Assembly (NCBI GenBank): GCA_017307375.1
Contig: JAFKFH010000009.1
Location: 186,001-250,000, forward strand
Length of the DNA stretch: 64,000 bases
Direction of reading: 5' to 3'
Source of the DNA: Alphaproteobacteria bacterium
Lineage (GTDB): Bacteria; Pseudomonadota; Alphaproteobacteria; Ferrovibrionales; Ferrovibrionaceae
The translations under genes and the position numbers were made by a program. Below are positions 1-10,738 of the stretch, piece by piece (within the stretch, counting starts at the first letter, position 1; each line of letters begins with the position of its first letter). The notes under the pieces were generated by a model that was not told where the DNA came from, made no database searches, and saw only the letters and a program-made list of their open reading frames with translations.

Positions 1-315
1 GCGCTGCCCTTCGCCGGCCGCATCGACCCCTACAAGCCGATCAGCGACACCGCCTTGCCCCACTATCTGCCGCGTCGCGGCCAGGCGCATGGCCTGGTGC
101 CCCCGGTGGTGGTGCCGGTGAAGCTCGGCCATGTCGAGGCGGCGCGCCGAATCAAGGAGCGGGTCGGCGACGCGTGGACGGCGGACCGGTTCCGCATGCT
201 GACCGACCGCTTTCCGGACGGCGTACCGGAAGACGCGATCGACATGCTCACCGCCGAGGTCACCGGGCCGGAACGGGTCGGCCGGCCGGCGCTGGCCCTG
301 GTCAAGAGCGCGTGA
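1..315 (+). CDS. Mu-like transposase (A protein), C-terminal end only
   Basis: The window opens inside this gene, and the last 104 codons are visible in frame 1, ending at TGA 313-315. The visible part contains a short motif, residues LPHYLPRRGQ, followed by a small helical tail. It would follow the DDE catalytic core and barrel domain of a MuA-type transposase, which are not visible. The assignment rests mainly on position: it sits 7 bp upstream of a MuB-type ATPase, as A precedes B in Mu. In Mu, the C-terminal part of A contacts B. The protein assignment from this fragment alone would be weak. Confidence 0.6.
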   Translation, partial: ALPFAGRIDPYKPISDTALPHYLPRRGQAHGLVPPVVVPVKLGHVEAARRIKERVGDAWTADRFRMLTDRFPDGVPEDAIDMLTAEVTGPERVGRPALALVKSA

Positions 316-322
316 GGGCATC

Positions 323-1543
323 GTGCTGCAGCTCAAAGCCATCCTGCAGGCCCGCGGCATCGAACAGGTAAGGCTGGCGCGCCATCTCGGCCTGTCGAAA
401 TCGGCAGTCGCCCAGCTCGTCAACCACGGCCTGTGGCCGCGCCGCATCAACACATGCGGCCTGCGGTCGCGGATCGGGAAGTTCCTCGCCGAAAACGACG
501 TGACGGCGGCGGAAATCGCGGTGGCGTTCGAGGACCAGCCCCAGGTCCAGGAAGCCGCCCCTATCGAGAAGGCGGGGCCGCCGGTCGCAACGGCGACCCC
601 GCCGGAAGTCCCAGGAAAACCTGAAACTCACGAGGACACCATGTTACTGCGCAAACAGACGCTCAATCAATCGGCCCGCAAGCATTTCGGCCTGTTCCGC
701 GATCCGTTCGCCGACGACGTGCAGAGCCGCGACGACATGTTCGTGTCGGCCGATATCCGCTACGTCCGCGAGGCGATGTTCCAGGTGGCCCGGCATGGCG
801 GCTTCCTCGCCGTCGTCGGCGAAAGCGGCGCGGGCAAGACGACGCTGGTCCGCGATCTCGAAGACCGCCTGGTCGCCGAGAACCACCCGGTATCGCTGGT
901 CCGGCCCTATGTGCTGGCCATGGAAGACAACGACGTCCGCGGCAAGACGTTGAAGAGCACCCATATCGCCGAGGCGATCCTGGCCACCGTGGCACCACAG
1001 GAAAAGGCCAAGCGCAGCCCGGAGGCGCGGTTCCGCCAGTTGCACCAGGCCCTCAAGGCCAGCCATGAGGCGGGCTATCGCCATTGCCTGCTGATCGACG
1101 AGGCGCACTCGCTGCCGATCCCGACGCTCAAGCACCTCAAGCGGTTCCACGAGTTGGAGATCGGCTTTACCAAGCTCTTGTCGATCATCCTGGTCGGCCA
1201 GCCCGAGCTGAAGGCGAAGCTGTCCGAGCGCAACCAGGACGTCCGCGAGGTGGTGCAGCGGATCGAGGTGGTCGAACTGGCGCCGCTCGACGGCGGGCGC
1301 CTCGACGACTACTTGCGCCATCGCTTCGAGCGGGCCGGCAAGGCGATTTCCGGGGTGGTCGACGCGTCGGCGGTAGACGCCATTCGCGACCGCCTGACTG
1401 TCGCGGCGCGCGGCAGGGACCGGGCCGAGGCGATATCGCTGCTGCACCCGCTCGCGGTCGGCAACCTGCTTACCGCCGCCATGAACTTCGCGGCCGGGCT
1501 GGGGGTGCCGATGGTCAATGCCGACGTCGTGCGCGGGGTGTGA
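323..1543 (+). CDS. MuB-like AAA+ ATPase, transposition target-DNA activator
   Basis: This 406-residue protein starts at GTG 323. Its N-terminal 60 or so residues look like a lambda-repressor-type helix-turn-helix (around 'LARHLGLSKSAVAQLV'), as in MuB. A linker of about 50 residues follows, then an AAA ATPase core with Walker A GESGAGKTT at residues 166-174 and Walker B LLIDEAH at 256-262. MuB binds DNA as an ATP-dependent filament, delivers target DNA to the transposase and protects the element from self-insertion. The gene lies 7 bp after the transposase stop and 2 bp before the next gene, so it is part of one early operon. The ExeA/TniB-type AAA family is the main alternative label. Confidence 0.85.
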   Translation: MLQLKAILQARGIEQVRLARHLGLSKSAVAQLVNHGLWPRRINTCGLRSRIGKFLAENDVTAAEIAVAFEDQPQVQEAAPIEKAGPPVATATPPEVPGKPETHEDTMLLRKQTLNQSARKHFGLFRDPFADDVQSRDDMFVSADIRYVREAMFQVARHGGFLAVVGESGAGKTTLVRDLEDRLVAENHPVSLVRPYVLAMEDNDVRGKTLKSTHIAEAILATVAPQEKAKRSPEARFRQLHQALKASHEAGYRHCLLIDEAHSLPIPTLKHLKRFHELEIGFTKLLSIILVGQPELKAKLSERNQDVREVVQRIEVVELAPLDGGRLDDYLRHRFERAGKAISGVVDASAVDAIRDRLTVAARGRDRAEAISLLHPLAVGNLLTAAMNFAAGLGVPMVNADVVRGV

Positions 1544-1545
1544 CG

Positions 1546-1794
1546 ATGTTGAGCGCCGATCTTGCTCACCTTGCCAACCAGCTCGATCACTTCCGCCGGC
1601 TCGGCGTGCGGCTCGGGCCGGACGCACTCGGCCCTTTCGCGCGGGCGATCGAGAAGGCGGCCGACGAAGCCCGGGCGATGGAAGCCGGCATCGTGCCGGC
1701 CGGCGCCCGGCCCGTGTTCGGCGAAAAGGTGGTGCCGCTTCGTCGGCCGGCGGCCGGGGTAAGGCCCTCGGCCCCTGGGGGGGACGCAGCATGA
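1546..1794 (+). CDS. Small hypothetical protein of the Mu-like early operon
   Basis: An 82-residue reading frame starts at ATG 1546, 2 bp after the ATPase stop, and its stop codon overlaps the next start (ATGA, 1791-1794). I do not recognise it. It is predicted helical in its first 50 residues (heptad-like Leu, Ile and Ala), with a basic, proline-rich tail. Tight packing on both sides supports it as a real gene. Small genes between B and gam are usual in Mu-like phages and mostly have no known role. Confidence 0.6.
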   Translation: MLSADLAHLANQLDHFRRLGVRLGPDALGPFARAIEKAADEARAMEAGIVPAGARPVFGEKVVPLRRPAAGVRPSAPGGDAA

Positions 1795-2345
1795 AACCCT
1801 GGTCTCCTTTCCCCGACCTGGTCGAGCTGGTTGCCGTCCGTCATCAGGTCTCGGCGGCAAGCCTGCTCGGCCGGCCGCGCGATGCGAAGCTCGTGCGGGC
1901 GCGCTGGGAGTTGGTATGGCTCGCCACCAGGTTGACGGGCGAAAGCGTCACCAGCGTGGCGCGGCGCATGGGGCGCGATCACACGACGTTGCTGCATGGT
2001 CTCGACCGCTTGCGCCATCGCCTGCGGACCAACCGGGACTATGCGGCGGATCTCGCGCAGTTCGAGGAGGAAGTGGGCGATGCGCTGCTGTTGCCGCCGG
2101 TCGATTTCGGCCCGGTAACGAAGGCACGCCGCCGCCTCGCCGCGCAGGCCGCCGCCGCGACAACCGTCATGCTCGACCGGATCATCGCGGCGATGGCCAC
2201 CGACCCGCTCGACACGATCGCCCGCATCAACCGCGCGCTCGACCCGGAAGGCCGTGCCCATGCGCCTCGACCTGCTCGCCCTGTCCAGCACCATAACGGC
2301 GCCGCCGACCCGGCGGCGCCCGTGTCGTCTCGTCACGCTGTTTAG
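1791..2345 (+). CDS. DnaA domain IV-like DNA-binding protein in a Mu-like early operon
   Basis: This 184-residue protein starts at ATG 1791, overlapping the upstream stop. Residues of about 8-78 resemble the C-terminal DnaA-box-binding domain of DnaA: a helical region resembling 'VAxxxxVSxxxLL', then a WELVWLATRLTG helix and the signature stretch GRDHTTLLHGLDRLR at roughly residues 60-74. The AAA+ domain of DnaA is absent. The remaining 100 residues are Ala/Arg-rich with a Pro-rich tail. The DHTT signature contacts DnaA boxes in DnaA itself. In this element the protein could bind DnaA-box-like sites in the element or the host, but no function has been shown by the sequence. Confidence 0.75.
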   Translation: MKPWSPFPDLVELVAVRHQVSAASLLGRPRDAKLVRARWELVWLATRLTGESVTSVARRMGRDHTTLLHGLDRLRHRLRTNRDYAADLAQFEEEVGDALLLPPVDFGPVTKARRRLAAQAAAATTVMLDRIIAAMATDPLDTIARINRALDPEGRAHAPRPARPVQHHNGAADPAAPVSSRHAV

Positions 2346-2357
2346 GAGGATACTGAA

Positions 2358-2936
2358 ATGGCTCGCAAACCCAGGCTGAAGGCGGTTGCCCAGGCGGTGC
2401 CGCAGACGCGCGAGGAGGCCGACCGCCTGCTTGGCGAGATCGGCGCCCTGACGCGCGAGGTCGAGCGCATTGAAGCCGACTTGACCGACACCATCGCGCT
2501 GGCAAAGGAGTCGGCGAAGGAGAAGGCCGCGCCGCTGGCCGACGCGCTCAAGTCGAAGTTCGCGGCCCTGACCGCCTGGGCCGAGTCGAACAAGTCCGAG
2601 CTGCTGCAGGGCAAGCGGCGCAGCCTCACCATGACGCAAGGCATGATCGGTTGGCGCTGGGGCAATCCGGCGGTGAAGGTCGGGCGTGGGCAGGACGAGG
2701 CCGTCGTATCGACGTTCAGCCGTCTCGGCCTGTCGGACCTGCTCCGTGTCGAAACCTCGCTCGATCGCGAAGCGATCCTCAAGCGGCCCGAGGCGATCGA
2801 AGGGATCGCCGGCATCAGCATCGAGCAGGTCGAAAGCTTCTTCGCCAAGCCGCTGGACGTGAAGGTCGAGCAGACCGCGACGGTGGTCAAGCTGACCGGC
2901 CGCGAGGCCGCGCGCGGCCAGGCCGACGCCGCTTAA
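2358..2936 (+). CDS. gam: Mu Gam-like host-nuclease inhibitor
   Basis: This 192-residue protein matches the Mu Gam family in layout. An N-terminal coiled coil at about residues 15-75 is followed by the beta-rich conserved core with the 'G..GWRWGNP' turn at about residue 97, then the 'GISIEQVESFFAKP' segment at about residue 152. Gam dimers encircle and protect free DNA ends from exonucleases such as RecBCD and are homologous to eukaryotic Ku. A Shine-Dalgarno AGGAGG at 2344-2349 lies about 8 bp before ATG 2358. The length fits the family (about 170-195 residues). Confidence 0.88.
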   Translation: MARKPRLKAVAQAVPQTREEADRLLGEIGALTREVERIEADLTDTIALAKESAKEKAAPLADALKSKFAALTAWAESNKSELLQGKRRSLTMTQGMIGWRWGNPAVKVGRGQDEAVVSTFSRLGLSDLLRVETSLDREAILKRPEAIEGIAGISIEQVESFFAKPLDVKVEQTATVVKLTGREAARGQADAA

Positions 2937-2947
2937 GGGGGGCAACG

Positions 2948-3265
2948 ATGTCTCGCGACCGCCGCCTTCTTCTTCAGTTGGTGTTCGCTGCGCTGCCGTA
3001 TCTGCGCCGCGGGTTGGTGCCGGTCGGCGAGACCAAGCGGCATGAAACGCTGCGCCTGGCTGTGCGGGCGGCAGTGCTGGCGGTTGACGGCCGCTATAGC
3101 GATCCGCTCCTGCCGGCCTCGCCCACCGGCCCCGAGCTGGCGCAAGCATGGCTCGTAAGCGTCCTCGGCGCCTGTGACGCGCTCGGCCTGCCCCGGTCGG
3201 AGATCGTCGCCATCGTCAACGATCACGCCCGCCTGCCGGCGCCTCGCGAGAGGGCCGCATCGTGA
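2948..3265 (+). CDS. Hypothetical protein of the Mu-like early operon
   Basis: A 105-residue frame starts at ATG 2948, 11 bp after gam, preceded by the purine-rich AAGGGGGGCAACG. Its stop overlaps the GTG start of gemA (GTGA, 3262-3265). The sequence is mostly helical, with Leu/Val-rich segments but no clear membrane span. I do not recognise a family. Operon position and coupling support that it is translated. Confidence 0.6.
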   Translation: MSRDRRLLLQLVFAALPYLRRGLVPVGETKRHETLRLAVRAAVLAVDGRYSDPLLPASPTGPELAQAWLVSVLGACDALGLPRSEIVAIVNDHARLPAPRERAAS

Positions 3266-3687
3266 CCGTGGCCCGCGCCGACGCCGAACGCACCCGCCTG
3301 ATCCGCCTGGTTCATGTCGCCAAGCGCGATCTGGCAATGGACGACGCCGACTATCGCGCCCTGCTGGCGCGCATTGGAAAGGCCGAAAGCTCGGCCGATC
3401 TCGGCATTCCAGCCCTGCGCAAGGTTTTGGATCACATGAAGCGGGCCGGGTTCCAAGTCCGGCCGAAGGCGCCCGGCGGGCGCGCCAAGGCCGACGATGG
3501 TCAATCGCGGAAGATCCGGGCGCTGTGGCTCGACCTGCATGGCCGGGGTGCCGTCCGCGACCCGTCCGAGGCGGCGCTGGGCGCCTTCGTCAGGCGGATG
3601 ACCGGCGTCGAGGCGCTGCAGTGGCTTGATTCGGCGAAGAGCAGCAAGGTTATCGAGGAGCTGAAGAAATGGCGCAACCGCCTGTGA
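3262..3687 (+). CDS. gemA: GemA-like regulatory protein (Mu gp16 family, DUF1018)
   Basis: This 141-residue protein starts at GTG 3262, overlapping the previous stop. The N-terminal part has the 'LIRLVHVAKRDLAMDDADYRALLARI' type helix pair found in GemA proteins. The C-terminal half (about residues 80-141) has the conserved 'IRALWLDLHGRGAVRDPSE' and 'FVRRMTG' segments. In Mu, GemA modulates host gene expression and DNA supercoiling, but its mechanism is poorly known. It overlaps the start of mor by 19 bp, a typical Mu-like arrangement. Confidence 0.85.
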   Translation: MTVARADAERTRLIRLVHVAKRDLAMDDADYRALLARIGKAESSADLGIPALRKVLDHMKRAGFQVRPKAPGGRAKADDGQSRKIRALWLDLHGRGAVRDPSEAALGAFVRRMTGVEALQWLDSAKSSKVIEELKKWRNRL

Positions 3688-4049
3688 AGCGCGGCGAGTT
3701 CCGGTCGAAGGGACCGGAGCTGCTGATCGACCTGGCCGAGCACATCGCGGACGCGCTGGCGGAAATGGCGCCCGTCGACCAGCCGCGCGCGGCGCAGATC
3801 GGCCGCGAGATCGCCGAGCGGATGGCCGGCGTCTGGGGCGGGCAGAACATCTATTTCCCGATGGGGATGTCGATGCGCCTGTCGCAGCGCGACCGCCAGA
3901 TTTATGATAAGTTCACCGGCGCCAATCATTCCGAGCTGGCGCGCGAGTACGGCGTGTCGATCCAATGGATCTACAAGATCGTCAAGGCCGTCCACCGGGA
4001 GGAGATCGCGATGCGCCAGCACGATCTTTTTCCCGGGCAGGAATGCTGA
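3669..4049 (+). CDS. mor: Mor-like middle operon transcription activator
   Basis: This 126-residue protein has the Mor/C family layout: a dimerisation region at about residues 15-75 with the 'GGQNIYFPMG' turn, then a helix-turn-helix at about 88-112 ('SELAREYGVSIQWIYKIVKA'). In Mu, Mor activates the middle promoter just downstream, which drives C and then the late genes. Here only about 130 bp separate its stop from the element boundary, so the usual target promoter and regulon are missing from this side. The frame overlaps gemA by 19 bp. Confidence 0.88.
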   Translation: MAQPPVKRGEFRSKGPELLIDLAEHIADALAEMAPVDQPRAAQIGREIAERMAGVWGGQNIYFPMGMSMRLSQRDRQIYDKFTGANHSELAREYGVSIQWIYKIVKAVHREEIAMRQHDLFPGQEC

Positions 4050-4104
4050 AATGGGCGACGATGCGGGCGGGGCCGGTTATTTTCTCAGGCCGAAACACAT
4101 TTTC

Positions 4105-4154
4105 AACGGGCCGCCCGTTAAGTCCCACTTAGACCGCCCTCGTCCCACCAATTA

Positions 4155-4182
<28 letters not shown>
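4105..4182. repeat. Candidate right-end recognition region of the Mu-like element
   Basis: Between mor and the disrupted kinase lie two direct copies of GTCCCAC at 4122-4128 and 4142-4148, exactly 20 bp apart, about two helical turns. Next to them is a short inverted repeat AACGGG/CCCGTT at 4105-4119. Repeated transposase-binding sites near the terminus are expected for Mu-like elements. The opposite end is outside the window, so the match between ends cannot be tested here. Confidence 0.4.
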
Positions 4183-6086
<1,904 letters not shown>

Positions 6087-6182
6087 AACAAACTCCGTCC
6101 GCTACTAGGAACGCCATCCTGGGATTATGCGGCTATCGGTCTTCAGACTGGGTATGTTTATGTCAAATTCTATGAATCACGA

Positions 6183-6214
6183 ATGCCGGCCGGGGAGCAT
6201 TCCCCGGCCGGCAT
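6183..6214 (-). terminator. Hairpin after the chemoreceptor gene
   Basis: A perfect 14-bp stem (6183-6196 with 6201-6214) and a GCAT loop begin about 20 bp after the stop of the minus-strand chemoreceptor. There is no strong T run after the stem, so it may be a weak or Rho-assisted terminator, or protect the mRNA end. Confidence 0.55.
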
Positions 6215-6234
6215 CGGATCGTCGCACCCGGCGT

Positions 6235-8109
6235 TCAGCCGGCGCGGACCTGGGCCAGGAAGTTGCCGACCTCGCCGCGCAGGCGCTCGGCCAGGGCCGA
6301 CAGTTCGCCCGAGGCCGTGAGGACCTGGTTGGCGGCGGCCCCCGCCTCGCCCGCCGAGCGGTTGACGCTGGTGACGCTCGACGACGCTTCCTGGGTGCCG
6401 GAGGCCGCCTGCTCGACATTGCGGGCGATCTCGTTGGTCGCCGCCCCCTGCTCCTCCACCGCCGAGGCGATCGAGCCGTTGATCTCGCTGATCTGATTGA
6501 TCGTGCCGCCGATGGTCCGGATGGCCTCGACCGCCTTGCGCGTCGCTTCCTGCACCTCGCCGATCTGCTGGCCGATCTCCTCGGTGGCCTTGGTCGTCTG
6601 GTTGGCCAGCGACTTGACCTCGGAGGCGACGACGGCGAAGCCCTTGCCGGCCTCGCCGGCGCGGGCCGCCTCGATCGTCGCATTCAGCGCCAGCAGGTTG
6701 GTCTGGCCGGCGATGTTGGTGATCAGCGCCACCACCGCCCCGATCTTGTCGGCCGCCGCCGACAGGCCCTGGACGATCGCGTCGGTCGCCTGCGCCTGGT
6801 CGACCGCGCCGACGGCGATGCGGCTGGCGCTCGACACCTGGGTCGAGATCTCGCGGATCGACGCGGCCAGTTCCTCCGACGCCGACGCCACGGTCTGCAC
6901 GTTGGCCGCCGCCTGCTCGGTCGCCGCGGCCGCGGTCAGCGATTGCTGCGTCGTCGAATTGGCGATGCCGGTCATCGAGCCTGCCGTCGACTGCATCTCG
7001 GTCGCCGCCGCGGCCACGGCGTTAACCACACCACCTACCGCCGCCTCGAAATCGTCGGCCATCTTGCGCAACGCCGCCTTGCGCTGCTGCTCGGCCTCGA
7101 TCCGGGCCCGCTCCTGCTCGGCCTGGCGCTCGGCGGCCTGGCGGCGCTCGGCCTCCTCGGCGTCGTGGCGGCGCTTCTCCTCGGCCCGGCGCTCGGCTTC
7201 CTCGCGCTGGCGCCGCTCCTCGGCCTGCGCCCGCTCGCGGGCTTCCTCGTCACGCTGGCGCTGGGCCTCGCGGACACGGTTTTCCTCCGCTTCAGCGGCG
7301 AGCCGCCGCGCCTCGATGCCGTTCTGCTTGAAGACTTCGACGCTGCGCGCCATCAGCCCGACTTCGTCGGCACGCTCGGCGCCATCGACCGCGACATCGA
7401 GCTTGCCTTGCGCCAGGTCGGTCATCGTGGCCGACAGCCGGCGCAGCGGCATGGCGATGCCGGAGCGGACGATGAACAGGGCCAGCGGCAGCACCAGCAC
7501 CAGCGCCACGCCGGCGGTGATCCACAACAGGTTCCGGTCGGAGGCGGCAGCGACCGAAGCCTCGCGAGCACGCCGGCCCGATGCCTCCTGCACCTCGTCG
7601 ACCAGGGCGGCAATCTTCTTGCGCAGTTGGGCCAACTTCGGGCCGACCTCTTCCTGGGTGATCTTGATCGCCCGGGCGTTGCTCTCGGCGGTGTTGGTCA
7701 GCGAGAGCTTGATTACTTCATTGTCTTCGCGGGCAATGGCCTTGACGTCGGCCAGGAATTCGTTGAAGCGGCTGGCCACCGCCGGCTCGGCCAGCTTGGC
7801 GACCGCAGCGCTGCGCGTGTCCAGTTCGGTCAGGTTGGCCCGCAGCTCGGCTATCGCCGCCTGCATTCTGGCCTGATCGGTCTCCGCCGCGATCTGATAG
7901 TTCAGGCGCAGGATGTCGCCGATGCGGGCGTTGGAGCGCGCCATCTGCAGCAGCGCCGGATCCTGGCGCTCGACCAGGTCGCGATATTCGGTATCGAGAC
8001 GCTCCAGCTTCATGGCGGCAAACCACACCAGGCCTGCAGCCACCAAGGCGAGCAGCAGTACCGGCAGCAATCCCTTCCAGCCGATACCCAAGTTGTTGAG
8101 AAGTCGCAT
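6235..8109 (-). CDS. Methyl-accepting chemotaxis protein with a long charged helix after HAMP
   Basis: A transmembrane chemoreceptor of 624 residues. A membrane segment at residues 5-27 is followed by a four-helix-type periplasmic domain, a second span at about 190-210 and HAMP. About 75 residues very rich in Glu, Arg, Gln and Ala come next, then the cytoplasmic signalling domain with the conserved hairpin tip [20 protein letters not shown]. It would signal to CheA/CheW, none of which is in the window. I place the start at ATG 8109 because GGGAG sits 7 bp upstream; the ATG at 8115 overlaps that Shine-Dalgarno. The charged insert resembles a single alpha-helix spacer and is unusual at this position. 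No ligand can be inferred. Confidence 0.92.
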   Translation of the reverse strand: MRLLNNLGIGWKGLLPVLLLALVAAGLVWFAAMKLERLDTEYRDLVERQDPALLQMARSNARIGDILRLNYQIAAETDQARMQAAIAELRANLTELDTRSAAVAKLAEPAVASRFNEFLADVKAIAREDNEVIKLSLTNTAESNARAIKITQEEVGPKLAQLRKKIAALVDEVQEASGRRAREASVAAASDRNLLWITAGVALVLVLPLALFIVRSGIAMPLRRLSATMTDLAQGKLDVAVDGAERADEVGLMARSVEVFKQNGIEARRLAAEAEENRVREAQRQRDEEARERAQAEERRQREEAERRAEEKRRHDAEEAERRQAAERQAEQERARIEAEQQRKAALRKMADDFEAAVGGVVNAVAAAATEMQSTAGSMTGIANSTTQQSLTAAAATEQAAANVQTVASASEELAASIREISTQVSSASRIAVGAVDQAQATDAIVQGLSAAADKIGAVVALITNIAGQTNLLALNATIEAARAGEAGKGFAVVASEVKSLANQTTKATEEIGQQIGEVQEATRKAVEAIRTIGGTINQISEINGSIASAVEEQGAATNEIARNVEQAASGTQEASSSVTSVNRSAGEAGAAANQVLTASGELSALAERLRGEVGNFLAQVRAG

Positions 8110-8591
8110 CGTCATCTCCCAAAGGAAAAGGGGCCTGTTCGCTAGGAGATTCGACGATATGCCCTTAGTATATATATCAGGGTAAGTATGGACTTTTTTT
8201 TGTAATTTTTCATGTATATGGGGTCACATATATTTCAAACATCGTCATTATATAGAAGCGGCACAGAGTACCGACGGAAAGGTTTGACGCCAAAATAGTT
8301 TTGGCTTCCGATTTTAAGTCTATAGGGCAGATCAAATTTCATTTTACATCGACTGGATTGATGATAAAAAAATCGTTTTATTGTGTTATCTTGCAGCGCG
8401 CTTAGAGTGGCTCACATCGCGCAAACCGCGAAACTGACGCCACTGTAATAAAATCAGGTTACAATTACTGAGGACTCGATACGAAAGGATCAGAAAAAGG
8501 GCTCTACATTCGGATTACGCAATGATCGACCGCGTAGATCATTTACCGGAGCCGATTTCCGGCGAAGTATAACAAGAAGGAGATACTGACT
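8110..8591. promoter_or_regulatory. AT-rich divergent intergenic region between two chemoreceptor genes
   Basis: About 480 bp with a base composition far more AT-rich than its surroundings, including runs of T and A and the strings TATATATAT and TTTTTTTTG. It must contain the promoters of both divergent chemoreceptor genes. A perfect palindrome CCAAAA-TAG-TTTTGG lies at 8290-8304, directly after TTGACG (8284-8289). I found no convincing -10 or flagellar-type promoter with standard spacing, and no open frame that looks coding. Confidence 0.5.
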
Positions 8592-10607
8592 ATGCCGTTC
8601 GGTGGAAATCTGGGGCTGATGCCTTCCGCCTATGCCCGCGAGCTCGAAGCGGTTGCCCAGGCGCTCGACAAGTCGCAGGCGATCATCGAGTTCGAAATGG
8701 ACGGGTCGGTGCGCTCGGCCAACCAGAATTTTCTGGCGCTGATGGGCTATCGGCTCGAGGACATCGTCGGCAAGCATCACCGCCTGTTCGTGCCGGCCGA
8801 CGTCGCGGCCGGCGATGGCTATCGCCAGTTCTGGGCCGCGCTCAGCCGCGGCGAATATCAGACGGGCGAATTCAAGCGACTGGCCAAGGACGGCCGCGAG
8901 GTCTGGATCCAGGGTTCCTACAATCCAGTGTTCAGCGCCGACGGCAAGCCGGTCACGATCGTCAAACATGCCAGCGACGTGACGCAGACCAAGCTGGCCG
9001 CGGCCGATGCGGCCGGCCAGATCTCGGCGATCGGCAAGTCCCAGGCCGTGATCGAATTCAACATGGACGGCACGGTGATCCGCGCCAATCAATTGTTCCT
9101 CGACGCGCTGGGCTACCGCGCCGAGGAGATTGTCGGTCGCCATCACCGGATGTTCGTCGAGCCGGCCTATGCCGGCAGCGCCGAATACCGCCAGTTCTGG
9201 GAGACGCTGGGGCGCGGCGAGTACCAGGCGGCCGAGTACAAGCGCCTGGGCAAGGGCGGCCGCGAAGTCTGGATCCAGGCTACCTATAACCCGATCCTCG
9301 ATCTCAACGGCCGGCCGTTCAAGGTCGTCAAATACGCGACCGACGTCACCGCGGCAAAGCTGCAGGCGGCCGACAACGCCGGCCAGCTCGCCGCGATCGG
9401 CAAGTCGCAGGCCGTGATCGAATTCGACATGGACGGCACGATCATCGGGGCGAACCAGAACTTCCTGGACGTGATGGGCTACCGGCTCGACGAGATCAAG
9501 GGGCGGCAGCATCGCCTGTTCGTCGACCCCGCCTTCGCGGCCAGCGACGACTATCGACGCTTCTGGGACGCGCTGAAGCGCGGCGAATACTTTTCCGCCG
9601 AATACCGCCGCATCGGCAAGGGCGGAAAGGAAATCTGGATCCAGGGTTCCTATAACCCGATCCTCGACCTGAACGGCCGGCCGTTCAAGGTCGTCAAATA
9701 TGCGACCGACATCACCGCCGCCAAGCAGGAGATCGCCCGCAAGCTGCGCCAGGCCGAGGAGATGGAGCGGCTGGTCCGCGACTACGACGCGGTGATGCAG
9801 AAGGTGATGGCGGGCCTGGGTGCGGCCGGCGACCGGATGACGACGGTGGCGGCGGCGATCAGCGCCTCGGCGGTCCAGACCAATGCCGAGTCGGCCAATG
9901 TCTCGACGGCGGCCCAGCAGACCGACAGCAACCTGCAGACCGTGGCCTCCGCCAGCGAAGAGCTTTCCTCGTCGATCCACGAGATCGCCCGCCAGATCTC
10001 CAATTCGACCTCGATGGCCGGCGCCGCGGTCGAGCAGGGCGACGAGGCGGAGGGCCGCATCCGGCGCCTGGACGAGATGGCGCGGTCGATCGGCACGGTG
10101 GTCGAACTGATCCGGACGATCGCCGGCCAGACCAACCTGCTGGCGCTGAACGCGACGATCGAGGCGGCGCGCGCCGGCGAGGCCGGCAAGGGCTTTGCCG
10201 TCGTCGCCTCCGAGGTCAAGAGCCTGGCGAACCAGACCGCGAAGGCGACCGAGGAGATCGGCGGGCTGATCAACGGCATCCAGGAAAGTGTCGGCGGCGC
10301 CGTCGACATCATCGGGGCGATCCGGTCGACGATCGGGCGGCTGAGCGACGCATCGGTCGCGGTTGCCGCCGCGGTCGAGGAACAGGCGGCGGCGACGCAG
10401 GAAATCGCCGGCAACGTGACGACCGCGGCCGACGCGGTGGCCCTGGTCTCGCGCTCCAGCGTCGAGGTGCTCGGTGCGGCAAAACGCGCGGCGGTGGCCG
10501 CCGACGACGTCCAGTCGGCATCGGCCGACATCGCGGCGGCCAGCGCCTCGCTGCGGACCGAAGTGACGGGATTCCTGGCCGCCATCAAGCGGGTCGGCGC
10601 CGGGTGA
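8592..10607 (+). CDS. Soluble chemoreceptor with three tandem PAS domains
   Basis: A 671-residue protein with no membrane segment. Three PAS domains start at residues 24, 146 and 268 with an exact 122-residue (366-bp) period, each containing the 'SQA.IEF.MDG' start and 'EVWIQ..YNP' strand typical of Aer-like PAS folds. PAS2 and PAS3 are nearly identical around '[13 protein letters not shown]'. A methyl-accepting signalling domain follows from about residue 400, with the [20 protein letters not shown] tip. Such proteins usually sense redox, oxygen or small ligands in the cytoplasm; no cofactor-binding residue is decisive here. AAGGAGA lies 9 bp before ATG 8592. It is divergent from the other chemoreceptor. 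Confidence 0.92.
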   Translation: MPFGGNLGLMPSAYARELEAVAQALDKSQAIIEFEMDGSVRSANQNFLALMGYRLEDIVGKHHRLFVPADVAAGDGYRQFWAALSRGEYQTGEFKRLAKDGREVWIQGSYNPVFSADGKPVTIVKHASDVTQTKLAAADAAGQISAIGKSQAVIEFNMDGTVIRANQLFLDALGYRAEEIVGRHHRMFVEPAYAGSAEYRQFWETLGRGEYQAAEYKRLGKGGREVWIQATYNPILDLNGRPFKVVKYATDVTAAKLQAADNAGQLAAIGKSQAVIEFDMDGTIIGANQNFLDVMGYRLDEIKGRQHRLFVDPAFAASDDYRRFWDALKRGEYFSAEYRRIGKGGKEIWIQGSYNPILDLNGRPFKVVKYATDITAAKQEIARKLRQAEEMERLVRDYDAVMQKVMAGLGAAGDRMTTVAAAISASAVQTNAESANVSTAAQQTDSNLQTVASASEELSSSIHEIARQISNSTSMAGAAVEQGDEAEGRIRRLDEMARSIGTVVELIRTIAGQTNLLALNATIEAARAGEAGKGFAVVASEVKSLANQTAKATEEIGGLINGIQESVGGAVDIIGAIRSTIGRLSDASVAVAAAVEEQAAATQEIAGNVTTAADAVALVSRSSVEVLGAAKRAAVAADDVQSASADIAAASASLRTEVTGFLAAIKRVGAG

Positions 10608-10738
10608 GGACCGCAAGCACCGATCGGCCATAGGACAGAGGCGCGGTCCGGGATTTCCCGGCGCCCCGCCAATGTCTGCTTGCGCGCCCAGGCCATCACG
10701 CTAGGTTACGCAAAACCGGCGGGGTTGCAGAGTTGGGC

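Noticed and set aside
644-1792. Minus-strand frame opposite the MuB-like ATPase
   Set aside because: Shadow of the ATPase gene, whose Walker motifs are clear.
7080-7290. Low-complexity repeat at DNA level (gcctcggc-like units)
   Set aside because: It is explained by the Glu/Arg/Ala-rich helix of the chemoreceptor in its reading frame.
6127-8145. Plus-strand open frame of 672 codons opposite the first chemoreceptor
   Set aside because: Antisense shadow; translation is Leu/Arg/Gly-rich without domain features.
8490-10631. Long open frame of 713 codons on the minus strand opposite the triple-PAS chemoreceptor
   Set aside because: It is the antisense shadow of a clearly coding GC-rich gene and its translation has no recognisable fold or plausible composition.
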